64,000 nt of DNA from Tenacibaculum lutimaris (GCF_003610735.1 NZ_RAQM01000012.1:1-64000), one strand, 5' to 3'. Positions 35,578-44,858 are shown, counted from the first letter of the stretch. Numbers and translations are program-made. The notes: generated by a model from the sequence alone, not told the origin.

Positions 35578-37779
35578 CTAGTTTTTAGCGCTTAATTGAT
35601 CTTCAACATCTTTTACTTTAATATCGGTACCTAATCTTTGTAAATAAGCGATTAAGGCTACAATTTCTCTATCTTTCATTTCAATAAAAGTTTGTCCATT
35701 CTCTTGAGCATACTTTTTATCAGCTTCATAATTTGCTTTGAAATCAGGATCGGCATATAAGTTCTCTTGAATTTTCATTCCTTGAGCATCCATACTTGCT
35801 TGTGCATTCGCTATATCTTCATCTGTATATGGAACCCCTAAGCTTACCATAGCTTTCATTTTACTTTCGGTATCGCTCTTATCTAACTCATCTCTTACTA
35901 ACCATTGGTACGCTGGCATAATAGATCCTGGTGATGTGCTTTGTGGATCATACATATGGTTTAAGTGCCAACTGTCGTTATACTTACCTCCAACTCTTAA
36001 TAAATCTGGTCCTGTACGTTTAGAACCCCATAAGAATGGATGATCGTATACAAACTCTCCTGCTTTTGCAAATTCTCCATAACGCTCTACTTCTGATCTG
36101 AATGGACGTACCATTTGTGAGTGACATCCAACACACCCTTCACGGATATAAATATCTCTACCTTCTAATTCTAAAGGTGTATATGGTTGTACACTTGTTA
36201 TAGTTGGAATATTAGATTTTACTAATAATGTTGGTATAATTTGCACAACACCTCCAATTAAAATAGCTACAGTAGCATAGATAGTTAATTTTACTGGTCT
36301 TCTTTCTAACCAAGTGTGCCATCCTTCATTTGAAGTTCTATGTTTAGATACTTTAGTTAATGCAGGTGCTTCTGCTAATTCATCAGTTACTTCACTACCT
36401 GATCTTACAGTTTTAACAATATTGTATAGCATTACGAATGCTCCTAGTATAAATAAACTTCCTCCGATAGCACGCATCCAGTACATTGGAATAATTTCAT
36501 TTACTGTTTCTAAGAAGTTACCGTATGTTAAGGTTCCATCTGGGTTGAATTGTTTCCACATTGATGCTTGTACAAATCCTGCTACATACATTGGTAATGC
36601 ATACATGATAATACCTAAGGTACCTATCCAGAAGTGGAAGTTTGCTAATGCTGTAGAGTATAATTTTGTTTTAAACATTCTTGGTACTAACCAGTATAAC
36701 ATACCGAAAGTTAAGAATCCGTTCCATGCTAAGGCTCCTACGTGTACGTGAGCAATAATCCAATCACTAAAGTGTGCAATTGCATTTACATTCTTTAATG
36801 ATAACATTGGTCCTTCAAACGTTGCCATACCATAACCTGTAATTGCAACTACCATGAATTTTAATACTGGGTCTACTCTTACTTTATCCCAAGCTCCACG
36901 AAGTGTTAGTAGTCCGTTGATCATACCTCCCCAAGATGGTGCAATCAACATTACAGAGAATGCTACTCCTAAATTTTGAGCCCAATCTGGTAATGATGTA
37001 TATAATAAGTGGTGAGGCCCTGCCCAGATGTAGATGAAAATTAACGACCAGAAGTGTACAATAGATAATCTATATGAATATACCGGACGGTTAGCGGCTT
37101 TAGGAACAAAGTAGTACATTAACCCTAAGAACGGAGTCGTTAAAAAGAATGCTACCGCATTATGTCCGTACCACCATTGTACTAATGCATCTTGAACACC
37201 TGCGTATACTGAATAACTTTTCATAAAGCTTACAGGTAATTCTAAACTATTAAAAATATGTAATACCGCTACGGTTACAAAAGTTCCTAAGTAGAACCAA
37301 ATTGCTACATATAAATGGCGTTGTCTTCTTTGTAAGATTGTCCAAATCATGTTAGCTCCAAAAGCTACCCAAACTAATGCAATGGCTATATCAATTGGCC
37401 ATTCTAATTCGGCATATTCTTTTGATGTTGTATACCCTAACGGAAGTGTTATGGCTGCTGCAACAATTATTAACTGCCATCCCCAAAAGTTAAAGTTACT
37501 TAAAAAATTACTCGCCATACGCGCTTTCAGTAATCGTTGTAGTGAGTAGTAAACTCCTGCAAAAATGGCATTTCCTACGAATGCAAAAATTACTGCATTT
37601 GTGTGTAATGGTCTTAAACGCCCAAAACTTAACCACGAAATTCCGTCAGTTAAATTTGGGAATAAAAACATAAAAGCCAATAACAATCCTACTGAAAAAC
37701 CTACTATTCCCCATAGTAAGGTTGCGTAGATGAATTTTTTTACGATCTTATTATCGTAATAAAATTGTTGCATTTCCAT
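35578..37779 (-). CDS. ccoNO: CcoNO fused cbb3 oxidase subunits I and II
   Basis: A 733-residue fusion. Residues about 1-480 are the CcoN catalytic heme-copper subunit, with heme and CuB histidines in LRPLHTNAVIF, WWYGHNAV, GPHHLLYTSLP and AHVHVGALAWNG. From about 500, a CcoO-like c-type cytochrome with CVGCH near residue 548, in IREGCVGCHSQMVRPF. Fused ccoN-ccoO is normal in Bacteroidota. It reduces oxygen to water with high affinity. Preceded by ccoS 33 bases upstream. Confidence 0.95.
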   Translation of the reverse strand: MEMQQFYYDNKIVKKFIYATLLWGIVGFSVGLLLAFMFLFPNLTDGISWLSFGRLRPLHTNAVIFAFVGNAIFAGVYYSLQRLLKARMASNFLSNFNFWGWQLIIVAAAITLPLGYTTSKEYAELEWPIDIAIALVWVAFGANMIWTILQRRQRHLYVAIWFYLGTFVTVAVLHIFNSLELPVSFMKSYSVYAGVQDALVQWWYGHNAVAFFLTTPFLGLMYYFVPKAANRPVYSYRLSIVHFWSLIFIYIWAGPHHLLYTSLPDWAQNLGVAFSVMLIAPSWGGMINGLLTLRGAWDKVRVDPVLKFMVVAITGYGMATFEGPMLSLKNVNAIAHFSDWIIAHVHVGALAWNGFLTFGMLYWLVPRMFKTKLYSTALANFHFWIGTLGIIMYALPMYVAGFVQASMWKQFNPDGTLTYGNFLETVNEIIPMYWMRAIGGSLFILGAFVMLYNIVKTVRSGSEVTDELAEAPALTKVSKHRTSNEGWHTWLERRPVKLTIYATVAILIGGVVQIIPTLLVKSNIPTITSVQPYTPLELEGRDIYIREGCVGCHSQMVRPFRSEVERYGEFAKAGEFVYDHPFLWGSKRTGPDLLRVGGKYNDSWHLNHMYDPQSTSPGSIMPAYQWLVRDELDKSDTESKMKAMVSLGVPYTDEDIANAQASMDAQGMKIQENLYADPDFKANYEADKKYAQENGQTFIEMKDREIVALIAYLQRLGTDIKVKDVEDQLSAKN

Positions 37780-37812
37780 AATCTATTTGAATTTAATATC
37801 TATTGTTAATTG

Positions 37813-37977
37813 TTAGTTCTTTGTTTCTTCTTTTACCAGTTCATCATCAAACAACATGCGAACTGATGGCGTGTACGAGTCATCGTACTGCCCTTTTTTT
37901 ACTGAAACAATAAATGCTATAAAGAAAATAATAGCCACTAAAATACTTAGTGATAGTAGTAAGTAAATAACGCTCAT
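37813..37977 (-). CDS. ccoS: CcoS, cbb3 assembly protein
   Basis: A 54-residue protein with an N-terminal membrane helix (MSVIYLLLSLSILVAIIFFI) followed by KKGQYDDSYTPSVRMLFDDE. CcoS is a small assembly protein of cbb3 oxidase and is first gene of the operon here. It directly follows the FNR-type promoter at 38000-38043. Confidence 0.85.
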   Translation of the reverse strand: MSVIYLLLSLSILVAIIFFIAFIVSVKKGQYDDSYTPSVRMLFDDELVKEETKN

Positions 37978-37999
37978 ATCTTGCCTGATAATTATAGTT

Positions 38000-38043
38000 C
38001 AAAGGTAACTGTGAAGGTTTTCTTAAAATATGACTTTTGTCAT
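38000..38043 (-). promoter_or_regulatory. ccoS operon promoter with FNR-type site
   Basis: Perfect inverted repeat ATGAC-TTTT-GTCAT at 38030-38043. The minus-strand -7 TACCTTTG (38007-38000) matches TAnnTTTG and starts 29.5 bases from the repeat centre. This is the class II activation distance (about -42 from the predicted start). Confidence 0.75.
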
Positions 38044-38059
38044 GTTTGAGTTTTTTTTC

Positions 38060-38094
38060 AAAAAAAATAAAGAGAACGAAAAGTTCTCTTTATT
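38060..38094 (-). terminator. Terminator of the TerB-like gene
   Basis: A 12-bp stem (AATAAAGAGAAC at 38066-38077 with GTTCTCTTTATT at 38083-38094), followed on the minus strand by T8. It slightly overlaps the gene end. Confidence 0.8.
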
Positions 38095-38425
38095 TAAGTA
38101 ATCTTTGTAAACCTCTTAGAAGATTTTTCTCTAAAATAGCATAACTACCATCTGATAGAAATAATTCTTTTATTTCTTCAAATAGTTTATTTACTTCTTC
38201 TTTACCGTAGTTTAATTTTTTGAGTGATTTATTAATTTTTTGAATGCTAGCATAGTCATTATCTTTTTCAAACTCTTTATGCATCTTCTTATACGTTTCT
38301 TGGTTTGTTCTTAAAGAAATGGCTTCGAGTTCTTCTTTTGTTTCTTTAAAATCTGCATTAATACAATAGATAAAAAGATAGGTATGTAGCTCTTCCTTTG
38401 ACCAATTTACTTCAAATGATTCCAT
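38090..38425 (-). CDS. Small helical protein, TerB-like
   Basis: A 111-residue, all-helical acidic and lysine-rich protein. WSKEELHTYLFIYCINADFK and ETYKKMHKEFEKDNDYASIQK resemble the TerB-like fold. No clear function. It lies between the hemN and ccoS genes with its own terminator. Confidence 0.45.
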   Translation of the reverse strand: MESFEVNWSKEELHTYLFIYCINADFKETKEELEAISLRTNQETYKKMHKEFEKDNDYASIQKINKSLKKLNYGKEEVNKLFEEIKELFLSDGSYAILEKNLLRGLQRLLK

Positions 38426-38514
38426 AACGCCTGGTTTTTAGGTTCACTCAAATTTAATCATTTTTTTAGTAAAAACACAACAATACCCATTATAAAACAT
38501 TAATTACCAACAAA

Positions 38515-39876
38515 TTAAATAGTCATTGAAAACAATTTTGTTTCTGGTTGTTTTTCATGTAATTTCTTATCAAATGCCATACAAATATTACGTACATAGG
38601 GTCTTGCCTTCTCAGGAACTGTTAACTTTTTCCCTTTAATAGAAACCAATCCATCATCTATCATTTCTTCTAACTTTCCTATATGTGCTTCTACATTTTT
38701 TATCTGTAATTGCTCTTCTTCCCACGAGGTGGAGAAATGACACATAATATTTAAAATATGTTTTCTTATTATTAAGTCTTCTTCTGATAATATATGCCCT
38801 CTAAACACAGGAATTTCTCCTTCGTTCACAATTCTTTCGTATTCTTTTACAGTTTTTACATTTTGTGCAAATCCATACCAAGAATCAGAGATTGACGACA
38901 TTCCTAAACCTACCATTAACTGTGTTTTATTAGCGGTGTATCCCATAAAGTTACGATGTAGTGTTTTTTCTTTGGTAGCTTTATATAAGCTATCAGTAGG
39001 TAATGCGAAATGATCCATTCCAATTTCTACATAGCCCATTTCGGCAAATAATTCTTTACCTATTTCATACAACTCGCGTTTTTCTTCATTTTTAGGCAAG
39101 TCATCTTCATTAAATCCACGTTGCCCTACTCCTTTTACCCATGGAACATGCGCGTAACTATAAAATGAAATTCTATCGGGTTCTAATTCTTTTGTTTTAT
39201 TAATGGTATAAATTACGTTTTCTTTTGTTTGGAATGGAAGTCCAAATACTAAGTCGTGACTGATAGACGTGTAGCCTATTTCTTTTGCCCAATTGTGTAC
39301 TTTTTCTACGTTTTCAAAAGGTTGTACTCTATGAATAGCTTCTTGTACTTTTGGATTATAATCTTGTACCCCAAAACTTACTCTTGTAAAACCTAAATTG
39401 TACAATGTTTGCAAGTGTTCTTTTGTAGTATTGTTTGGGTGCCCTTCAAAACTAAATTCGTGGTCTGGGTGTTTTTCAGCATTGATAAAAATTCCATCAA
39501 TTAACCTTTTTAATTGTTTCTCTGAAAAGAATGTTGGCGTTCCCCCTCCTAAATGTATTTCTTTTATTATAGGTGTTTCGTCAACTAAATCAACATATAA
39601 CTGCCACTCTTTTAAAACGGTTTCTATATACGGATTTTCCATTTCATGGCGTTTTGTAATATGCTTGTGACAGGCACAAAACGTACATAAACTCTCACAA
39701 AATGGTAAATGAATATATAAGCTAATTCCTTCTGAGGAATTGCTTTCTATAAACGAACGCTTAAAAGTATCTATCCATTTTTCTTTTGAAAATGTTTCGT
39801 TATCCCAATATGGAACTGTTGGATAGCTTGTGTATCTAGGTCCTGGAATGTTATATTTTTGAATAAGTGAGTTCAT
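38515..39876 (-). CDS. hemN: HemN, oxygen-independent coproporphyrinogen III dehydrogenase
   Basis: About 453 residues. The radical-SAM cluster motif CESLCTFCACHK (CxxxCxxC) follows PGPRYTSYPTVPYW. Later blocks GGGTPTFFS and KFNLPFQ-like GLPFQTKEN and the HemN C-terminal domain are present. It makes protoporphyrinogen IX for heme when oxygen is low, fitting the cbb3 neighbourhood. ATG 39876 (MNSLIQKYNIPGPRY) is preferred over 39900. Confidence 0.92.
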   Translation of the reverse strand: MNSLIQKYNIPGPRYTSYPTVPYWDNETFSKEKWIDTFKRSFIESNSSEGISLYIHLPFCESLCTFCACHKHITKRHEMENPYIETVLKEWQLYVDLVDETPIIKEIHLGGGTPTFFSEKQLKRLIDGIFINAEKHPDHEFSFEGHPNNTTKEHLQTLYNLGFTRVSFGVQDYNPKVQEAIHRVQPFENVEKVHNWAKEIGYTSISHDLVFGLPFQTKENVIYTINKTKELEPDRISFYSYAHVPWVKGVGQRGFNEDDLPKNEEKRELYEIGKELFAEMGYVEIGMDHFALPTDSLYKATKEKTLHRNFMGYTANKTQLMVGLGMSSISDSWYGFAQNVKTVKEYERIVNEGEIPVFRGHILSEEDLIIRKHILNIMCHFSTSWEEEQLQIKNVEAHIGKLEEMIDDGLVSIKGKKLTVPEKARPYVRNICMAFDKKLHEKQPETKLFSMTI

Positions 39877-39927
39877 GTTCTTGATAATGTTTTGTTTCAT
39901 TCTTCAATAAAATCAATCTAACTGACA

Positions 39928-40626
39928 TTACGCCAATTCTAGAGCAATTTCAATCATTTCTTTAAAGGTTTGTTCTCTTTCATCGGCTGTGGTTCTTTCT
40001 CCTGTAACCAAACTATCTGAAATGGTTAAAATTGATAATGCATTTACTTTATGCTTTGCTGCAACTGTATACAATCCGTTGGTTTCCATTTCAACACATA
40101 ACACACCATAATCTGCCCATTTTTTATAGCTTTCAAATTCATCTGCATAAAATTCATCTGAGCTTAAGATGTTTCCTGCTTTTAGTGGAATTCCTTTTTC
40201 TTTTGCTGCATCTACGGCTTTTTGAAACAACTCAAAACTTGCTGTTGGCGCAAAATCGGCTCCGTTAAAACGAATGGTATTTAATCCTGAATTGGTAGAA
40301 GCTGCCATAGCAATAACAATGTCTCGGATTTTTACTTCTTTTTGATACGATCCAGCAGAACCTACCCTTATTAAGTTTTTAACCCCATATTCATTAATTA
40401 ATTCATGAGCATAAATTAAAGCAGAAGGAATTCCCATTCCTGTTCCTTGTACGGAAATTTGTTTTCCTTTATAGGTTCCAGTGAATCCTAACATACCTCG
40501 AACATCGTTATAACAAACTGGATTTTCCAAAAACGTATCTGCAATCCATTTTGCACGCATGGGATCACCTGGTAATAAAACAGTTTCTGCTATTTCTCCT
40601 TTTTTTGCTTCAATATGCACGCTCAT
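39928..40626 (-). CDS. deoD: DeoD-type purine-nucleoside phosphorylase
   Basis: A 232-residue phosphorylase. The N-terminal [22 protein letters not shown] and later [32 protein letters not shown] and TISDSL are the hexameric DeoD type. It splits purine nucleosides to base and ribose- or deoxyribose-1-phosphate. It lies 19 bases after deoC. Confidence 0.95.
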   Translation of the reverse strand: MSVHIEAKKGEIAETVLLPGDPMRAKWIADTFLENPVCYNDVRGMLGFTGTYKGKQISVQGTGMGIPSALIYAHELINEYGVKNLIRVGSAGSYQKEVKIRDIVIAMAASTNSGLNTIRFNGADFAPTASFELFQKAVDAAKEKGIPLKAGNILSSDEFYADEFESYKKWADYGVLCVEMETNGLYTVAAKHKVNALSILTISDSLVTGERTTADEREQTFKEMIEIALELA

Positions 40627-40645
40627 AGTTTTAGGTTTTTAAAAT

Positions 40646-41311
40646 TTAATATTCGTTGTTATCAGAAGTTCCTTCAGTAATTAATGAAACCCCAGAAGAA
40701 GTTCCCAAACGAGTTACTCCCATTGCTATAAACTTCAACGCAGTCTCCACATCTCTAATTCCTCCAGCAGCTTTTATTTGAGCTTTTCCGTCTACGACAC
40801 TATCCATTATGGTTACGTCTTCAAAAATTGCTCCTCCAGTACCAAAACCTGTAGACGTTTTCACAAAATCGGCACCAGCGTTAACAGCTAATTGACTTGC
40901 TTTTTTTATCTGTTTTTTTGACAAATAGCAATTTTCAAAAATTACCTTTAAGGTATTTTCTCCTATCGCTTCTTTAATTAATCGAATTTCTTTTTCAACA
41001 TATTTTTCATCACCTTCTAACAGCTTTCCGATATTGATAACCATGTCAATTTCTGATGCCCCATTTTTTATACAATCTTTGGCTTCAAAAACTTTAGCTT
41101 CGGTAGTCATTGCCCCTAAAGGAAACCCAATAACTGCAGCAATTTTCACATCCGTTCCTTCTAATTCTTTTGCTGCAAGTTCTACATAACAACCATTTAC
41201 ACAAACCGCATAAAAATCATACTCCTTCGCTTCATTACACAGCTTAACGATATCAGCTTTTGTAGCCGTAGCTTTAAGTAAAGTATGATCTATATATCTA
41301 TTCAACCTCAT
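40646..41311 (-). CDS. deoC: Deoxyribose-phosphate aldolase
   Basis: A 221-residue class I aldolase. The Schiff-base lysine is in VKTSTGF, and a second conserved lysine in AQIKAAGGIRD. The sequence AAVIGFPLGAMTTEAK is typical of the family. It cleaves deoxyribose-5-phosphate to acetaldehyde and glyceraldehyde-3-phosphate. Two bases separate it from the cupin gene. Confidence 0.95.
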   Translation of the reverse strand: MRLNRYIDHTLLKATATKADIVKLCNEAKEYDFYAVCVNGCYVELAAKELEGTDVKIAAVIGFPLGAMTTEAKVFEAKDCIKNGASEIDMVINIGKLLEGDEKYVEKEIRLIKEAIGENTLKVIFENCYLSKKQIKKASQLAVNAGADFVKTSTGFGTGGAIFEDVTIMDSVVDGKAQIKAAGGIRDVETALKFIAMGVTRLGTSSGVSLITEGTSDNNEY

Positions 41312-41313
41312 AA

Positions 41314-41646
41314 TTAAACTTCTTTTACTCTGTTTACTGAATCTGATTTAGATAAAGTTAAACGAACAACACTATCTTCTAAAGCTGTTAGGTTATGTAT
41401 AACTTTTGCCTCTAGAGAAATTATATCTCCTGAATTCAATTTCTTAACTTCATTATTTACACCAAAATTAATACTTCCTTTAAGTACTTGAACAACTATA
41501 GGATATGGTGCTTTATGATCTTTCATTACCTGATTTTTCTTAAAAACTATTCTTATTTCTTTTGAAAAATCGGTTTCTAACAATAAAGTAATAGCTACTT
41601 TTTCTTCATTGTACTGTATATCATTTAAAAATGCTGCTGTTTTCAT
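41314..41646 (-). CDS. Small cupin-domain protein
   Basis: A 110-residue single-domain beta-barrel protein. The cupin pattern appears in HKAPYPIVVQVLKGSINFGV and LEAKVIHNLTALEDSVVRL, though the classic metal-binding set is reduced (one His in the first motif and one in the second). ATG 41646 is chosen because a longer frame reaching 41814 lies inside ccoI. It follows ccoI by five bases and may help handle metal or oxygen; function is unknown. Confidence 0.65.
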   Translation of the reverse strand: MKTAAFLNDIQYNEEKVAITLLLETDFSKEIRIVFKKNQVMKDHKAPYPIVVQVLKGSINFGVNNEVKKLNSGDIISLEAKVIHNLTALEDSVVRLTLSKSDSVNRVKEV

Positions 41647-41651
41647 TTTTC

Positions 41652-44027
41652 TTATTTTATTTTTCTTCCTAACATGTTGGTAGCAATTGTTGTAAATACA
41701 ACTACACTTATAGAACTTAAAGGCATTAAAATTGCTGCTATTACAGGCATTAATTGTCCTGTTACTGCAAAATATAGTCCTAAAACATTGTACATTAAAG
41801 ATAGTAAAAAACAATATTTAATAATTTTTACTGCTTTTTTTGAAGCTTTTATATAGTCTGCTATCTGATTAAATTTTGTTGCATCTAAAATTGCATCACA
41901 TGCAGGAGAAAACACATTTATATTTTCTGAAATTGCTACGCCAACATTACTTTGAGCCAAAGCCCCTGCGTCATTCAACCCGTCTCCAATCATCAATACA
42001 CTTTTACTTTTTTCTTGCAATTCCTCTACATAGTGTAATTTATCTTGTGGTTTTTGATTGAATAAAAATGTAGTTTCTTTTGGTAATAACCCTTCTAAAA
42101 ACTTTTTTTCTCCTTCATTATCTCCTGACACTACCGATAAGTCATATTTCTTATTTAATTGCGTAAATAATTGTTGAACACCTTTTCTATAAGCATTTTT
42201 GAAAACGTACTTACCTTTGTACTCATCATTTACACTAATGTGTACTGAAGTATATAAGTTCGCTTGTTCTTTTGCGTTCTTAACAAATGAAGATGAACCT
42301 ATCTTTACTTTTGTTTGTTGATAATTCGCTTCAATTCCTTTACCTACATGCTCTTGATAACTATCTACAGTTAACACTTCTTCATCTTGTAACGAAGTAT
42401 ACAACATTCTACTTAACGGGTGATTCGATGCCCTAAGAGAACTTTTTAATATCGATTTTTGAGTTTTATCTAATTCTTTTCCTTCGTAAGTTATTGTGTT
42501 TTCTTTATTTGTAGTAAGTGTACCTGTTTTATCAAAAATTACCGAATTAACAGCTGCTAATTGTTCTACCACAGTCGCGTTTTTAAGATAGAATTTCTTT
42601 CTGCCAAAAATTCGTAAAATGTTTCCTAAAGTAAACGGAGCTGCTAACGCAATAGCACACGGACATGCGATGATTAACACCGAAGTAAATACGTTTAATG
42701 CTACGCTTGAATCGTAATACAGCCAAAAACCAGTAGATAAAAAAGCGATAGATAAAACAACAATGGTAAAGTTTTTACTTATCTCGTCGGTTAATGTTTT
42801 AAAAGATGAATTTTTATCTTTCTGAAATACATCATTACTCCATAACTGTGTTAAATAACTCTGTGAAACCGAAGCTAACACTTCCATTTCTATACTTCCT
42901 GACAGTTGTTTTCCTCCTGCAAATAATTTATCTCCTGACTTTTTATTTACAGGAACAGCCTCACCTGTAACAAAACTGTAATCTATTTTTGCTTCCCCAC
43001 TAATTAAAATTCCATCAACAGGAATCAACTCCTGATTTCTAATTAGTAACCTATCTCCTTTTTTTACCTCATAAATTTGAGTATTCTCTTCTTTTTTATC
43101 GGAAGTTATCTTGGTTACCGCAATTGGAAAATACGATTTATAATCACGTTCGAACGATAAGAAATTATAGGTTTTCTGCTGAAAAAACTTCCCAAGTAAT
43201 AAAAAGAATACTAATCCTGTTAAACTATCGAAGAATCCAGTTCCTAAATCGAAAAGAATCTCAGCTGTACTACGAACAAACAATACGAATATTCCTAAAG
43301 CAATAGGAACATCAATGTTTAAAATTTTTGAACGCAACCCTTTATAAGCAGAAACAAAGTAATCTATCCCTGCATAAAACACAACTGGAAGTGAAAAGGC
43401 AAACATCAACCAACGGAAAATACCTTTGTATTGCTCTAACCAATACTCAGATACTTCAAAATACTCTGGGAATGATAAAAACATTACATTTCCGAAGGCA
43501 AATCCTGCTATACCCAGTTTATAAATTAAGCTGCGATCTACCTTCTTTTTTCCAACTTCATAATCTTCTAAACTGATATACGGTTCATAACCAATAGAGC
43601 TTAATAACAATACTATTTCTTTCAGTGAAGTCTTTTCTGAATTGTACGTAATTCGTACTGTCTTTTTGGGGAAGTTAACTTGTGCCGACGACACATTGCT
43701 TTGTAATTTGTGCAGGTTTTCTAATACCCAAATACATGAACTACAGTGAATATGTGGTATATACAAATTAATAACTTGCATATTACCATCGTTAAACTCA
43801 AGAAGTTTTTCTACAATCGGTTGATTGTCTAAGAAATCGTACTTTCCTTGTATTTCTTCAGGAATTGCTCCTGGATTGTTTTGAAAATCGTAATAACACG
43901 TTAAATCGTTTTCTGAAAATATTTCATAAACGGTTTTACACCCATTACAACAGAAAAATTTATCCTGTACTGTAATTTTTTCGGTATCACATTCGTTACC
44001 ACAATGAAAACAGATTTTGCTTTCCAT
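41652..44027 (-). CDS. ccoI: CcoI/FixI copper-exporting P-type ATPase
   Basis: About 791 residues. A cysteine-rich N-terminus (CFHCGNECD and CCNGCKTVYEIF) and an HMA-like metal site HIHCSSCIWVLENL precede the P1B ATPase. CPCAIALA is the membrane copper site, DKTGTLT the phosphorylation motif, and GDGLNDAGAL the hinge. It supplies copper for the cbb3 CuB site. ATG 44027 follows a promoter with FNR-type site; 44069 would start inside that control region. Confidence 0.92.
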   Translation of the reverse strand: MESKICFHCGNECDTEKITVQDKFFCCNGCKTVYEIFSENDLTCYYDFQNNPGAIPEEIQGKYDFLDNQPIVEKLLEFNDGNMQVINLYIPHIHCSSCIWVLENLHKLQSNVSSAQVNFPKKTVRITYNSEKTSLKEIVLLLSSIGYEPYISLEDYEVGKKKVDRSLIYKLGIAGFAFGNVMFLSFPEYFEVSEYWLEQYKGIFRWLMFAFSLPVVFYAGIDYFVSAYKGLRSKILNIDVPIALGIFVLFVRSTAEILFDLGTGFFDSLTGLVFFLLLGKFFQQKTYNFLSFERDYKSYFPIAVTKITSDKKEENTQIYEVKKGDRLLIRNQELIPVDGILISGEAKIDYSFVTGEAVPVNKKSGDKLFAGGKQLSGSIEMEVLASVSQSYLTQLWSNDVFQKDKNSSFKTLTDEISKNFTIVVLSIAFLSTGFWLYYDSSVALNVFTSVLIIACPCAIALAAPFTLGNILRIFGRKKFYLKNATVVEQLAAVNSVIFDKTGTLTTNKENTITYEGKELDKTQKSILKSSLRASNHPLSRMLYTSLQDEEVLTVDSYQEHVGKGIEANYQQTKVKIGSSSFVKNAKEQANLYTSVHISVNDEYKGKYVFKNAYRKGVQQLFTQLNKKYDLSVVSGDNEGEKKFLEGLLPKETTFLFNQKPQDKLHYVEELQEKSKSVLMIGDGLNDAGALAQSNVGVAISENINVFSPACDAILDATKFNQIADYIKASKKAVKIIKYCFLLSLMYNVLGLYFAVTGQLMPVIAAILMPLSSISVVVFTTIATNMLGRKIK

Positions 44028-44047
44028 ATTTACTCTTTTGCCTACAA

Positions 44048-44107
44048 CAAATGTCCGATAAGATTCCATTTTAAAACATGATAATTGTCAGCTTTTCTGT
44101 ATATTTG
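44048..44107. promoter_or_regulatory. Divergent ccoI/fnr control region with FNR-type site
   Basis: ATGAT-AATT-GTCAG at 44078-44091. For ccoI the minus-strand -7 GACATTTG (44055-44048) starts 29.5 bases from its centre. For the regulator the plus-strand TATATTTG (44100-44107) starts just 15.5 bases away, so the same site would overlap its -33 region and could repress it. Confidence 0.65.
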
Positions 44108-44128
44108 AGTAGAAAAAAAGGCATAGAA

Positions 44129-44815
44129 ATGAGCAAGTGTGAGCAATGTATTATTCGTGAATTCAACTCTTTAAAAACTTTAACTAAAGACGAGTTAATA
44201 AGAATCACGGGCTGTAAAACATCGAAAACAGTTAAAAAAGGAGAAGTTTTATTTGATGAAGGAGAATATATTAATGGAGTATTTTGTATTAAAGATGGTG
44301 TTTGCAAGGTTTCAAAGATGAGTGATAACGGTAGAGATCAAATTATTCACTTAATACAAAAAGGAGATATTCTTGGAGAACGCAGTTTAATAAACAATGA
44401 AGCTTCAAATTTAAAAGCCATAGCTGTGAACGATATGGAAGTTTGTTTTATTCCTAAAGACGAAATTATTAGGGATTTAGAAAACAATCCTAACTTTTCT
44501 TTAGACCTTTTACGAAAAATGGCAAACTCTCTAAAAAAAGCAGATGATGTTATTGTTGACATGGCTCAAAAAACTGTAAAACAACGTTTAGCTACTACAC
44601 TTTTATTTTTAGAAGCAAAATTTGAAAAAAATGACAATGGCTCAATAAAAGTTAACTTATCTAGAGAAGACATTGCCAATATTATTGGAACTGCAACTGA
44701 AAGTGCTATCCGATTACTTTCTGAATTTAAAAAGAAAAAGATGATTGACTTAAAAGGTAAAGAAGTATTTATTTTAGATGTTAAGGCCTTGAAAGACCTG
44801 TCTGAAGGCTTCTAA
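44129..44815 (+). CDS. CRP/FNR-family transcriptional regulator
   Basis: A 228-residue protein. An N-terminal MSKCEQCIIREFNSLKTL and cyclic-nucleotide-like barrel precede an HTH (SREDIANIIGTATESAIRLL), whose recognition helix has the E-x-x-x-R pattern of FNR. Cys4 and Cys7 are spaced as FNR Cys20 and Cys23, and Cys106 in EVCFIPK as Cys122. A third ligand like FNR Cys29 is absent (Asn13), so it may bind a different cluster or none. ATG 44129 is chosen because the 44078 ATG is inside the operator. It is adjacent to ccoI and presumably controls the cco genes. Confidence 0.8.
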   Translation: MSKCEQCIIREFNSLKTLTKDELIRITGCKTSKTVKKGEVLFDEGEYINGVFCIKDGVCKVSKMSDNGRDQIIHLIQKGDILGERSLINNEASNLKAIAVNDMEVCFIPKDEIIRDLENNPNFSLDLLRKMANSLKKADDVIVDMAQKTVKQRLATTLLFLEAKFEKNDNGSIKVNLSREDIANIIGTATESAIRLLSEFKKKKMIDLKGKEVFILDVKALKDLSEGF

Positions 44816-44825
44816 CTATAAAAAG

Positions 44826-44853
44826 AAAAAATCGTCCAAATAGACGATTTTTT
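44826..44853. terminator. Terminator between the regulator gene and DUF3467 gene
   Basis: ATCGTC (44831-44836) pairs with GACGAT (44843-44848), flanked by A- and T-runs. It serves both convergent genes. Confidence 0.8.
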
Positions 44854-44858
44854 TTATT

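Noticed and set aside
39877..39927. FNR-type site before hemN
   Set aside because: No TGAY-N4-RTCA match in this gap; hemN is more likely read from the ccoI promoter.
41647..41814. Longer start for the cupin gene
   Set aside because: This part lies in ccoI in another frame; ATG 41646 starts a good cupin.
44078..44128. Longer start for the FNR-type gene
   Set aside because: The ATG is part of the operator and the frame crosses the -7 element TATATTTG.
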